Shown piece by piece: positions 56,282-64,000 of a stretch of DNA of 64,000 nucleotides. The stretch covers positions 186,001 through 250,000 of the forward strand of contig JAHKAA010000034.1 in assembly GCA_018825965.1 (NCBI GenBank), written 5' to 3'. Source of the stretch: Gammaproteobacteria bacterium (GTDB lineage: Bacteria > Pseudomonadota > Gammaproteobacteria > Enterobacterales > Alteromonadaceae). The notes under the pieces were generated by a model, which saw only the letters and a program-made list of their open reading frames with translations, was not told the DNA's origin and ran no database searches. Position 1 is the first letter of the stretch. The number at the start of each line of letters is the position of its first letter. Both the position numbers and the translations under genes were made by a program.

Positions 56282-57261
56282 ACTTGAATAAGCAAGAAAC
56301 ACTATTAGTCGGGACTAATAATGGATTGATTGTTTTTCAAAAAAATCAGGTGATGGATGAATGGGATGTTTTAGGGCGTTTTCTGGGAGGGAATTGGATA
56401 TCGTCTATTGAAAAGCAAAATGACTATATTGTAATGACCTCAAAAGAGGGCAGGGTTTCAAAATTAAGTTTAGATGATTTTGAAATAATTACACAGGACA
56501 TGTTTGATTTTAGGCTATGGTTCTCACATGAAGTGTCGCCAGGAGTAACAGCATTCGGTGGAAGTAAAGATGGATTGTATTTTGAAAAAAGCAAATCAGC
56601 GGAGTATGTTTCTTTGGCGGCTATTGGGAATGAAAGAAAACGATGGAAGTCTCACTCAGGTAATTCAGCTCATTTCAATACAATGATAAATAACCCTAAA
56701 AAACTAGGTGAGCTTTTTATGTCTATTGAGGAAGGCGGTGTTGTAAAAAGTGAAAACAATGGAAAAAATTGGGAAGATATAACTTACAACTTGAATCCTG
56801 ATGTCCATACGATTTGCTTTGGTATGGATAATAACCTCTATGCGTCAACAGGTGTTGGCATTTATCGATACTTGGAAAAAAAGATGGAGTGGGAACGTTT
56901 TGGTTTTGGATTTAATTCATATTGTCAGGCACTTGTTTATGATGATATAAATGAAAGGCTTGTTGTTAGTTACGCTGATACTCCATTCGGTAGGGTTTCT
57001 AATGGATTGTTTTCTTATACAAGTGAAAAGAATAATTTTGGAGTTTGCTCGATAGAAAGGAATGGAAGTTGTTCTATTATTCTGTCTTCGGAAAAGTTAA
57101 AATCTGGTATTTTGAGCAAGTCATTGTCTAAAATGGGTAATTTTTTGGTTGCATCTACAGTTGTTGGAACGTTATATGAAATTGACGGAAATAATGCAAA
57201 AAAATTATTTGATGTTGATGAAAATTGTTTAGTGGAATGTGTTTTTTACTACGCCAAATGA
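56278..57261 (+). CDS. Asp-box beta-propeller-like protein (island gene B)
   Basis: A 327-residue protein without signal peptide, so probably cytoplasmic. Repeated short beta-strand blocks (LLVGTNNGLIVF; AFGGSKDGLYFEKS; LYASTGVGIYRYLE) and one clear Asp-box, SENNGKNW at residues 158-165, indicate a sialidase/BNR-type propeller. Such propellers usually bind proteins, sugars or small ligands; no catalytic residues can be assigned. It is coupled to gene A by a 4-base overlap and lies 6 bases before gene C. Confidence 0.65.
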   Translation: MNLNKQETLLVGTNNGLIVFQKNQVMDEWDVLGRFLGGNWISSIEKQNDYIVMTSKEGRVSKLSLDDFEIITQDMFDFRLWFSHEVSPGVTAFGGSKDGLYFEKSKSAEYVSLAAIGNERKRWKSHSGNSAHFNTMINNPKKLGELFMSIEEGGVVKSENNGKNWEDITYNLNPDVHTICFGMDNNLYASTGVGIYRYLEKKMEWERFGFGFNSYCQALVYDDINERLVVSYADTPFGRVSNGLFSYTSEKNNFGVCSIERNGSCSIILSSEKLKSGILSKSLSKMGNFLVASTVVGTLYEIDGNNAKKLFDVDENCLVECVFYYAK

Positions 57262-57267
57262 TGAAAA

Positions 57268-58773
57268 ATGAAAAAAAGTAAACGACGAATATTTTTGCAT
57301 TTCCATAATTATGAAATATTAAAGTTATATAGCGGAGACTTGAGAGATAAAGATAAGTTACTAAGGCATTCTTTACTGTTAACTAAGTACGCTCTATTGG
57401 TTTCTCATGATCCTTTGTTGATTCAGCCGAAGTTTTTCTTTGAAACACCTTACTTTAATGAATACATGAAAAAAATAAGAGCTCTAGTTAGTGCAGGATT
57501 AATAGACTACACTGGTAGTCAGCCCATAATATTTGAAATTGAAGAGAAACAGAATCAGTATAGGAATCATGAATTATTTCATCAGTATAATAATGAGTTA
57601 AATGTGGAAAATTCAAGAGTTGAACTTAGAAAGCTTAGGTTCATTCCGCGTCAAGAAAGTTCATCACTTGCTATCAAAAATGACTGGATTAAAGATATTT
57701 CAAGTGAAAGTGGTGCAATGTATAATTCACTGATTAATGATGGTGCTTCTGGATGCTTGCCAGAAAAATTAGTATACGAAATTGTCGATGCGCCTTTACG
57801 CCTTAAGGGAGAAGCGTTCATACTGGATAATGTTAACAAAGTACTATCAAGAGAATTGATTGGATCTCAGAAGTTGAATGCTAATATATTAATTAACAAG
57901 GCATTTATTCTTAGCTATTTGAATGAATTCAACGCAATGATATTAGTTGATACTCCCTTATTTGCCTTAGATTGCGGTTTGAATACTCCGGATCACTTAG
58001 ATAAAATAGTGAGTGTTAATGATTTTAGAAGGTATTTGAACTCTTTGAGCTTGCGTAATGTGATAGATGATTCTCTAAGTTGGAGTCGTATCGTTCAACT
58101 AAGGGAGATGCCAGAATTCATAAATATTGTCGGATTTTATTTCTCAAACACTAATAATTATAGCGCTTTACTTATCAACGATGATTGGAGCTATAATTTT
58201 GGTGATGCTAAAGGTGAGCGATTGTTTGATGAGGTTATAAAGCACATTAAGGTAGTGTCTTTGAAGTTGAGAAAATATTTCGACTTTTCTGGATTTCCTG
58301 ATGAAGCTAATTATATTACTTTGGCGAATAAAGACTGGATTTCTAAACAAAAAAATAGAAATAATTCAGAACGCAACAAAGTGGAATTCTATATTTTCGA
58401 GAGCGGAGCAAGTATGAGTAAAAATACAATTGAAGTTAAAGGCGATGTCACTGGATCAAATTTCATGCAAGACTCCAATCACTCATCACAAAGTTTGGTG
58501 AATAGCAAAGAATTGGATTTAAATGATTTGCTATCAATTGTAACAATATTTAAGGAGCAGTTGAATAAACTAGAAGTATCTAATGATTTGCGAAAAGAAG
58601 TGGAGGCTGAAATTGGAACTCTAGAGGTTCAGATACAGTCACCTAAGCCAAAGATGGTTATTATAGGCGAATCGATTAAAACTATTCGAAATATCTGCGA
58701 GGGGGCAACAGGAAGTATTTTAGCATCTGAGTTTTTGCTAAAACTCACACCTTTCCTAGCCCTCATACCATAA
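57268..58773 (+). CDS. Unrecognised 501-residue protein with AbiTii-like membrane tail (island gene C)
   Basis: I do not recognise residues 1-~380, which are soluble and mixed alpha/beta. From ~385 there is a short Gly/Asn/Ser-rich beta segment (IEVKGDVTGSNFMQDSN), a coiled-coil-prone helix (~420-455), and a tail SPKPKMVIIGESIKTIRNI followed by a hydrophobic helix to the C-terminus (~475-501). The same kind of tail closes AbiTii-like and some other abortive-infection proteins and may promote oligomerisation at the membrane. There is no good ribosome binding site at ATG 57268, so translation likely depends on gene B. An internal start at 58414 has GGAG 5 bases upstream. Confidence 0.6.
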   Translation: MKKSKRRIFLHFHNYEILKLYSGDLRDKDKLLRHSLLLTKYALLVSHDPLLIQPKFFFETPYFNEYMKKIRALVSAGLIDYTGSQPIIFEIEEKQNQYRNHELFHQYNNELNVENSRVELRKLRFIPRQESSSLAIKNDWIKDISSESGAMYNSLINDGASGCLPEKLVYEIVDAPLRLKGEAFILDNVNKVLSRELIGSQKLNANILINKAFILSYLNEFNAMILVDTPLFALDCGLNTPDHLDKIVSVNDFRRYLNSLSLRNVIDDSLSWSRIVQLREMPEFINIVGFYFSNTNNYSALLINDDWSYNFGDAKGERLFDEVIKHIKVVSLKLRKYFDFSGFPDEANYITLANKDWISKQKNRNNSERNKVEFYIFESGASMSKNTIEVKGDVTGSNFMQDSNHSSQSLVNSKELDLNDLLSIVTIFKEQLNKLEVSNDLRKEVEAEIGTLEVQIQSPKPKMVIIGESIKTIRNICEGATGSILASEFLLKLTPFLALIP

Positions 58774-58924
58774 ATCATAATTAGTTAATTCGGCTATTGG
58801 GCGGTCCGCAATGATAGGCAGACTATCCTTCACCACGTTATCACGGGTTTCTGAAGCAAAGGAGGTTTCTTCGTAACGCTGATACAACCTGATCTACATA
58901 TGCAGTAACCTAAAGCTGTAGTCA

Positions 58925-58952
58925 TTGGAGAGCTGAAAAATCAGCTCTCCAA
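58925..58952. terminator. Hairpin downstream of trpA
   Basis: TTGGAGAGCTGA and TCAGCTCTCCAA form a perfect 12-bp stem around AAAA between the island operon and trpA, 9 bases past the trpA stop. Neither side has a long T run, so it is a probable but not classical terminator for the trp operon. Confidence 0.6.
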
Positions 58953-58961
58953 ACTTTTACC

Positions 58962-59765
58962 TTATTTAGTGGCGGCTTTCATTTCCCGAACAAAAGTTGC
59001 CAGCTCGTTCAGCAGCCTGTCTGGCTGATGTTGATGTTTTTCAATGATTTGCACTATAGCTGAACCTGAAATAGCACCTGCTGCACCACTTTCAATCGCA
59101 GCTTTAACATGCTCTGGTTTGGAGATCCCAAAACCCAGCAAAGTAGGGGCTGCATTGTATTCTTTTAATCTGTTAATCAATGTGCTGGCGGGCATAGTGG
59201 CCTGAGTTTCAGTGCCTGTGACACCGGCGCGGCTTAATAGATACGTATAACCACGGCCATAAGAGGCCAGTTCACGTAAGCTGTCATCAGTGATATTAGG
59301 CGGTGCGATAAAAATCGGCGCTATGTCATGTTTCATCGCAGCGTTTCTGAATAACTTGCTTTCATGAAGTGGCACATCGGCGATAAGAATAGAATCGACA
59401 CCGGCTTGTTGCGCCTGCTGGTAAAAACTATCTATGCCTTTAGCCATCACCAGATTGCTGTACAGCAATAAACCAATGGGGATGTCTTTATGGTACTGAC
59501 GAATACGGCCTATCAGCTCAAAACACTGAGCAGGGGTGACGCCAGCGGCTAAAGCGCGGATATTGGCGTTTTGGATCACAGGGCCGTCTGCTATAGGGTC
59601 TGAAAACGGAATACCCAACTCCAATGCATCGGCGCCTGCGTCTATTAAAGTTTTAATAATGTCAAAAGACAGCTCAAGACCCGGATCGCCCATAGTGACG
59701 AATGGCACAAAAGCACCTTGTTTGGTCTCGCTGAGGCGGCTGAATAACTGCTGATAACGTTGCAT
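58962..59765 (-). CDS. trpA: Tryptophan synthase alpha subunit
   Basis: Cleaves indole-3-glycerol phosphate to indole for TrpB. The 267-residue TIM barrel has the catalytic Glu in [17 protein letters not shown], the catalytic Asp in [10 protein letters not shown] and [10 protein letters not shown] for phosphate binding. Last gene of the operon, 10 bases after trpB. Confidence 0.97.
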   Translation of the reverse strand: MQRYQQLFSRLSETKQGAFVPFVTMGDPGLELSFDIIKTLIDAGADALELGIPFSDPIADGPVIQNANIRALAAGVTPAQCFELIGRIRQYHKDIPIGLLLYSNLVMAKGIDSFYQQAQQAGVDSILIADVPLHESKLFRNAAMKHDIAPIFIAPPNITDDSLRELASYGRGYTYLLSRAGVTGTETQATMPASTLINRLKEYNAAPTLLGFGISKPEHVKAAIESGAAGAISGSAIVQIIEKHQHQPDRLLNELATFVREMKAATK

Positions 59766-59775
59766 AAAAATCTCC

Positions 59776-60993
59776 TTAGCTGCGCTCTGCCATGTTGTTA
59801 GGTTTGATATGGGCTTCGCCGATAATCGAATAGACGTGGTTTAAATCTTTGTCACCACGACCGGATAAGTTCACTAAAAGCACCAAAGGTTCTGTGGCAG
59901 CAGCTGCCATTTTCAGCGCATGAGCTAAAGCATGAGAGCTTTCAAGCGCTGGAATTATGCCTTCTGATTTTGCCAGATGCTGAAAAGCGGCCAAAGCTTC
60001 ATCGTCGTTAATAGCCACATATTCGGCGCGGCCTATGCTTTGCAAATACGTATGTTGTGGCCCGACTGCAGGGTAATCTAAACCAGCAGACACAGAATAG
60101 GACTCTTCAATCTGACCATCTTTGGTTTGCATAATAGCGGTATAAGCGCCGTGCAAAATACCAAAGCTGCCTGTGCTTAAGGCTGCGCCGTGCTGATGGG
60201 TTTCAATACCCATGCCACCTGGCTCAATGCCAATTAAGCGTACACCTTCTTCTTTAATAAAATCGGTAAACATACCTATGGCGTTGGAACCACCGCCAAC
60301 ACAAGCCAGCACAGCGTCAGGTAATTTGCCTTCGGCTTGCAGAATTTGTTGTTTGGCTTCTTCGCCAATCATTTTCTGGAATTCGCGCACTATGGTTGGG
60401 AATGGGTGAGGGCCAGCCGCAGTACCTAATAAATAATGGCTGGTGGCATAACTGCCGGACCAGTCACGCATGGCTTCATTGACTGCATCTTTTAAGGTGC
60501 CAGACCCTGCTGTCACAGGAATAACAGTAGCGCCCATCAGCTTCATACGAAATACGTTGGGCTGCTGACGGTCAATATCTTTAGCGCCCATATAAATTTT
60601 GCAGTTCAGGCCCAATAAAGCACAAGCCAACGCTGTAGCCACACCATGCTGACCTGCACCTGTTTCGGCAATAATGTCTTTTTTGCCCATACGTTTAGCC
60701 AACAAGGCCTGGCCTAATACCTGATTGGTTTTATGTGCACCGCCGTGCAATAAGTCTTCACGTTTTAAGTAAATTTTTGCCAGCGGGTTAGGGGACACAT
60801 TACGGCATAAAGTTAAAGGCGTAGGGCGGCCGGCATAGTCTTTTAACAGCGCCTGAAATTCGGCAATAAAAGCCGGGTCTTGCTGCGCGTCAACAAAAGC
60901 CTGTTCCAGTTGCACTAAAGCGGGCACCAGTAACTCAGGCACAAACATGCCACCAAAATCGCCAAAATAAGGGTTTAAATTTAATTTAGTCAT
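59776..60993 (-). CDS. trpB: Tryptophan synthase beta subunit
   Basis: PLP enzyme joining indole and serine. The 405-residue protein has the PLP lysine in [22 protein letters not shown] and [12 protein letters not shown]. Start overlaps trpC by 8 bases. Complete. Confidence 0.98.
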   Translation of the reverse strand: MTKLNLNPYFGDFGGMFVPELLVPALVQLEQAFVDAQQDPAFIAEFQALLKDYAGRPTPLTLCRNVSPNPLAKIYLKREDLLHGGAHKTNQVLGQALLAKRMGKKDIIAETGAGQHGVATALACALLGLNCKIYMGAKDIDRQQPNVFRMKLMGATVIPVTAGSGTLKDAVNEAMRDWSGSYATSHYLLGTAAGPHPFPTIVREFQKMIGEEAKQQILQAEGKLPDAVLACVGGGSNAIGMFTDFIKEEGVRLIGIEPGGMGIETHQHGAALSTGSFGILHGAYTAIMQTKDGQIEESYSVSAGLDYPAVGPQHTYLQSIGRAEYVAINDDEALAAFQHLAKSEGIIPALESSHALAHALKMAAAATEPLVLLVNLSGRGDKDLNHVYSIIGEAHIKPNNMAERS

Positions 60994-62368
60994 AACTGAA
61001 TTCTCTGATGTTCACAAAAGCCTGTTGAATTTTGCCCGCATCTTTGATGCCGGGAGCGGATTCGAGGCCAGAATTAAGATCCACGGCCAGTATCTGATGT
61101 TTCAGTGCTGCAATCACATTGTCCGGCTTTAAACCACCAGCCAGCATCACTTTTTTATCCAATAATTGTTCGTCCAGTAACTGCCAGTTAAATTGCTCTC
61201 CTGTACCGCCTGGCTGCTCCGGATGATAGGCATCCAATACATAACGGTCGGCGTAGCGTGTCAGCTCTGGCAGCTTGTGTTGCACCCGGTAGGCTTTCCA
61301 GATCTCCGTCGTTTTGGGCAATAAAGGCCGCAGTTTTTGTACATACAAGTCGGATTCATCACCATGCAGCTGCACTGCGGAGAGTTTTAAATCCCGGGCT
61401 GTTGCTGCTACGGTTTCCACTGCTTCATCAACAAAAACTCCGACATAATGCAGTTGTGGCGCGCCTTGTTGCACAGTTTTGGCGTGCTCAATGCTGACAA
61501 AACGTGGTGATTTTGGATAAAAAATCAGACCGCCAAAATAAGCACCAGCGCCATAAGCTGCAGCACTGTCTTCAGGGCGGGTTAAACCACAGACCTTATG
61601 TTCACCGCGAATTAAAGCGCGACAGGCAGTGGCTAAATCAGGCTGCGCCATCAAGGAGCTGCCTACCAGATAAGCGTCGGCCACTTTCGCCAGTTGTCGT
61701 ACCTGCTGTGAGCTGTAAATGCCTGATTCGGATACGATAGTAATGCCCTCCGGGATCAGGCGTGCCAGCCGGAAACTGGTTTCCAGGTTGGTATCTAAAG
61801 TACGCAAATCACGGTTATTAATGCCAATCAGTTCTGCACCTAAAGCCACAGCTCTTAGGGTTTCAGCTTCGTTACTGACTTCGGTCAGTACCGTCAGCTT
61901 TAAGCTTTTGGCCACCTTGGCCAGTTCCAGATACTCCAGATCATTCAGCACTGATAACATCAGCAGCACGGCGTCGGAGCCCTGCAAACGGCCAAGGTAA
62001 ATCTGGTAGGAGTCGATAATAAAGTCTTTATGCAGCAGCGGCTGGTTTACCTTGGCGCGCACTTTGGCCAGATAATCGTAACTGCCCTGAAAAAACTTCT
62101 CGTCGGTTAATACAGAAATGCAATCAGCGTACTGGCCATAAGCGGCACAAATTTCGTCTAAATCAAAAGGGCTGCGAATTAAACCTTTAGAAGGTGAAGC
62201 CTTTTTGCATTCCAGAATAAAACGCGGGCCTTTTTGTTGCAGCGCTTTTAAAAAATTACGCTGGCTGGGTTGTACCAGCTCCTGAAACTGTTGCAGCGGC
62301 AGCTTTTGCTTGCGTTCAGCCACTTCCAGTTTTTTATGATCGATAATAGTGGTTAACACATTAGCCAT
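60986..62368 (-). CDS. trpC: Bifunctional indole-3-glycerol phosphate synthase / phosphoribosylanthranilate isomerase
   Basis: Fused TrpC-TrpF of 460 residues, as in enterobacteria and Alteromonadales. The N-terminal IGPS barrel (1-~255) has [15 protein letters not shown] and [11 protein letters not shown]. The C-terminal PRAI barrel (~258-460) has the catalytic Cys in [20 protein letters not shown] and the catalytic Asp in AVDLNSGLE. It overlaps both trpD and trpB by 8 bases. Confidence 0.97.
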   Translation of the reverse strand: MANVLTTIIDHKKLEVAERKQKLPLQQFQELVQPSQRNFLKALQQKGPRFILECKKASPSKGLIRSPFDLDEICAAYGQYADCISVLTDEKFFQGSYDYLAKVRAKVNQPLLHKDFIIDSYQIYLGRLQGSDAVLLMLSVLNDLEYLELAKVAKSLKLTVLTEVSNEAETLRAVALGAELIGINNRDLRTLDTNLETSFRLARLIPEGITIVSESGIYSSQQVRQLAKVADAYLVGSSLMAQPDLATACRALIRGEHKVCGLTRPEDSAAAYGAGAYFGGLIFYPKSPRFVSIEHAKTVQQGAPQLHYVGVFVDEAVETVAATARDLKLSAVQLHGDESDLYVQKLRPLLPKTTEIWKAYRVQHKLPELTRYADRYVLDAYHPEQPGGTGEQFNWQLLDEQLLDKKVMLAGGLKPDNVIAALKHQILAVDLNSGLESAPGIKDAGKIQQAFVNIREFSYD

Positions 62369-63380
62369 GACTAAGTTCCCTTAACTGCGTCAATGTCGAA
62401 AAAGCCTGTCCTGAAGCCAAATGTTCAAGCACAGATTGGGTGAGCTGTTTTAAATCTTTGCCTTTGCCGCTGATATAAAGCATTGAAGCTACATTAGCCG
62501 CCACGGCCTGATTGTGTGCTGTTTTGCCAGTGCCTTGTAAAATGGCCAGCGTTGCTTTGGCATTGTCTGCCGGATTGCCCCCTTCAAGCTCGGCTAAGCT
62601 GACTGATGGTAAAGCAAAATCTGAGGCTGTCAGTTCAAAGTGCTCAATAGCACTTGCTGTTACAGCACTGACATTAGTCACACCATGCAAGGCAATTTCA
62701 TCACAACCACTGCCATGCACCACCCAGGCTGCTTTGACTCCCAGTTGCTGCAGCGCTTGCGCCATCACAGTTGTTAAAGCCGGATCGTACACACCCAACA
62801 ACTGATAATCAGGTTTAGCCGGGTTAATCAGTGGCCCCAACAAGTTAAAAATGGTGCGGCTTTTTAGTGCTGTGCGTACCGGCATCGCATGTTTAATGCC
62901 CGCATGATACAAAGGTGCAAATAAGAAGCTGCTGTTGCATTGACTCAGGGCTTTGGCTGCCGTTGCCGGGCTCATCTGAATGTTAATGCCCAATTGCTCC
63001 AGCAAGTCGGCAGAGCCGGACTGAGAGGATACGCTTCTGTTGCCATGTTTGGCCACAGGCAATCCCATACTGGCCGCCACAATAGCCGCAGTGCTGGAAA
63101 TATTAATGGTGTTGGAACCATCACCGCCTGTGCCGCAGCAATCTATGGCACCTGTAACTGAAGCAGGAAAAACAGTAGCTGCAGCACGCATAGCAGCTGC
63201 AGCACCTGCTATTTCTTCTGCCGTTTCGCCACGCATTTTCAGTGCTACCAAAAGCGCTGTTAACAACACAGGTTCAACTTCGCCTTGAACTACAGCACTA
63301 AAAAAAGCGTGGCTTTGTTCAAAAGATAAAGCTTCACCTTTCAGGCTTTGTTGCACTACACCTAAAATTGACTGGCTCAT
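62361..63380 (-). CDS. trpD: Anthranilate phosphoribosyltransferase
   Basis: Adds phosphoribose to anthranilate. The 339-residue protein has the PRPP-binding CCGTGGDGSNTINIS, KHGNRSVSSQSGSADLLE, and FNLLGPLINPA. It is separate from trpG, unlike the fused TrpGD of E. coli. It overlaps trpG by 4 bases. Confidence 0.97.
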   Translation of the reverse strand: MSQSILGVVQQSLKGEALSFEQSHAFFSAVVQGEVEPVLLTALLVALKMRGETAEEIAGAAAAMRAAATVFPASVTGAIDCCGTGGDGSNTINISSTAAIVAASMGLPVAKHGNRSVSSQSGSADLLEQLGINIQMSPATAAKALSQCNSSFLFAPLYHAGIKHAMPVRTALKSRTIFNLLGPLINPAKPDYQLLGVYDPALTTVMAQALQQLGVKAAWVVHGSGCDEIALHGVTNVSAVTASAIEHFELTASDFALPSVSLAELEGGNPADNAKATLAILQGTGKTAHNQAVAANVASMLYISGKGKDLKQLTQSVLEHLASGQAFSTLTQLRELSHG

Positions 63381-63976
63381 ATGTTTGCTCCTGCGCTTTT
63401 CATTAAGTAGTCCAGGCTTTGCTTCAGCAAAGGCTTACCTAAAGTAGTCAGAATAGACTCAGGGTGGAACTGGTAACCCAAAGCTTTATGGTCTTCATGC
63501 ACTATCGCCATAGGAATATGCTGATAGACAGCTATTACCTGTAATGAATTGGGGACTTCTGTTGCCATTAAGGAGTGATAACGGGCAACAGGAAATTGTT
63601 TAGGTAAAGCGCCAAACACAGGGTGATCGTGAAGTGTAATAACAGAGGTTTTACCATGCACTGTTTCACCGGCCCGGCCGACCATACCGCCATAATGTTC
63701 CACCAGCGCCTGGTGGCCTAAACAAATGCCCAGCATCGGAAAGGTTCCTGCACAAAGCGCTATCAATTCAGGCATGGAACCCGCTTGTGCCGGTGCGCCA
63801 GGGCCCGGGGATAACAGCAAAACCACAGGTTGTTGTTCCTGCTGCATTTTTTCAAAGATATAAGCAGCTGGCACCGTATTACGATACAGCTTTAAGCTAA
63901 AGCCTAATTGGGCGACTTCGTCGACCAGGTTGTAGCTGAAGGAATCTAAGTTATCTAACAGATAGACCACACTCAT
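63377..63976 (-). CDS. trpG: Anthranilate synthase glutamine amidotransferase subunit
   Basis: Supplies ammonia to TrpE. The 199-residue class I amidotransferase has LLSPGPGAPAQAG, the nucleophile Cys in GICLGHQALVEHYGG, HSLMA and the catalytic His-x-Glu in QFHPESILT. It overlaps the putative trpE stop (ATGA). Confidence 0.97.
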   Translation of the reverse strand: MSVVYLLDNLDSFSYNLVDEVAQLGFSLKLYRNTVPAAYIFEKMQQEQQPVVLLLSPGPGAPAQAGSMPELIALCAGTFPMLGICLGHQALVEHYGGMVGRAGETVHGKTSVITLHDHPVFGALPKQFPVARYHSLMATEVPNSLQVIAVYQHIPMAIVHEDHKALGYQFHPESILTTLGKPLLKQSLDYLMKSAGANI

Positions 63977-64000
63977 TGCGCCTCTCCTGCAAAGTCCACA
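63973..64000 (-). CDS. trpE: Probable 3' tip of trpE, cut by the window edge
   Basis: Reading the minus strand in the frame that ends in TGA at 63975-63973 gives VDFAGEAQ then stop, overlapping the trpG ATG by 4 bases like the other junctions in this operon. Too little is visible to prove it; the call rests on operon order and the overlap. Confidence 0.5.

Overview
The window is one stretch of a gammaproteobacterial chromosome. Gene content and order (rsxABCDGE next to nth, a trpG-D-C(F)-B-A operon, three tRNA-Asn genes, UvrB, a yjbEFGH operon, the protein sequences themselves) suggest an Alteromonadales/Chromatiales-type marine or freshwater bacterium, most like Rheinheimera. The genus is an inference from memory of the protein families and was not searched.

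Bases 1-22100 are the distal part of a surface-polysaccharide (O-antigen/capsule) locus. It begins inside a WbpG-type amidotransferase gene, followed by hisH/hisF paralogues that feed it ammonia. Next come wbjB-wbjC-wbjD (UDP-N-acetyl-L-fucosamine synthesis), a WbuB-like glycosyltransferase, an SDR that lacks its catalytic tyrosine, a small phosphoglycosyl transferase that starts the lipid-linked unit, ugd, and two tandem WbpM-type 4,6-dehydratase genes. A yjbEFGH (gfcABCD-like) exopolysaccharide export operon follows, then rfbC-rfbD-galE facing rfbB-rfbA. No flippase, polymerase or ligase gene lies in the window, so these are probably upstream.

Bases 22100-29710 are ordinary chromosome: an orphan response regulator with a TPR-like tail, an MJ1255-type glycosyltransferase, tdk, a MAPEG protein, a YqaA-type membrane protein, a periplasmic cyclophilin, a DUF2750 protein, bfd with a Fur box, an aspartoacylase and gloA. 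Bases 29711-33720 are an accessory patch between gloA and nth. It holds a BlaI-type repressor and M56 metalloprotease pair with a near-textbook operator, bracketed by two copies of a roughly 66-bp structured repeat, plus a second pair of palindromic operators upstream of a secreted esterase-like gene.

Bases 33819-40194 (minus strand) are nth and rsxEGDCBA, an ion-motive electron transport complex. Then come a degenerate GGDEF/EAL protein, three tRNA-Asn genes, a MATE transporter, uvrB, a small outer-membrane barrel protein, an intergenic repeat cluster, a LysR regulator divergent from an RND efflux adaptor/permease pair, and an M14 carboxypeptidase.

Bases 55150-58800 are an AT-rich, clearly foreign-looking island with a tightly coupled three-gene operon. 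It encodes a haem-oxygenase-fold (putative di-iron) enzyme, an Asp-box beta-propeller protein, and a 501-residue protein of unknown type. The tail of the third protein resembles the coiled-coil plus membrane-helix module seen in AbiTii-like abortive-infection proteins. I could not match this trio to a named system; it is the best candidate for an undescribed (possibly anti-phage) system. The window closes with the minus-strand trp operon, running off the end at the 3' tip of trpE.
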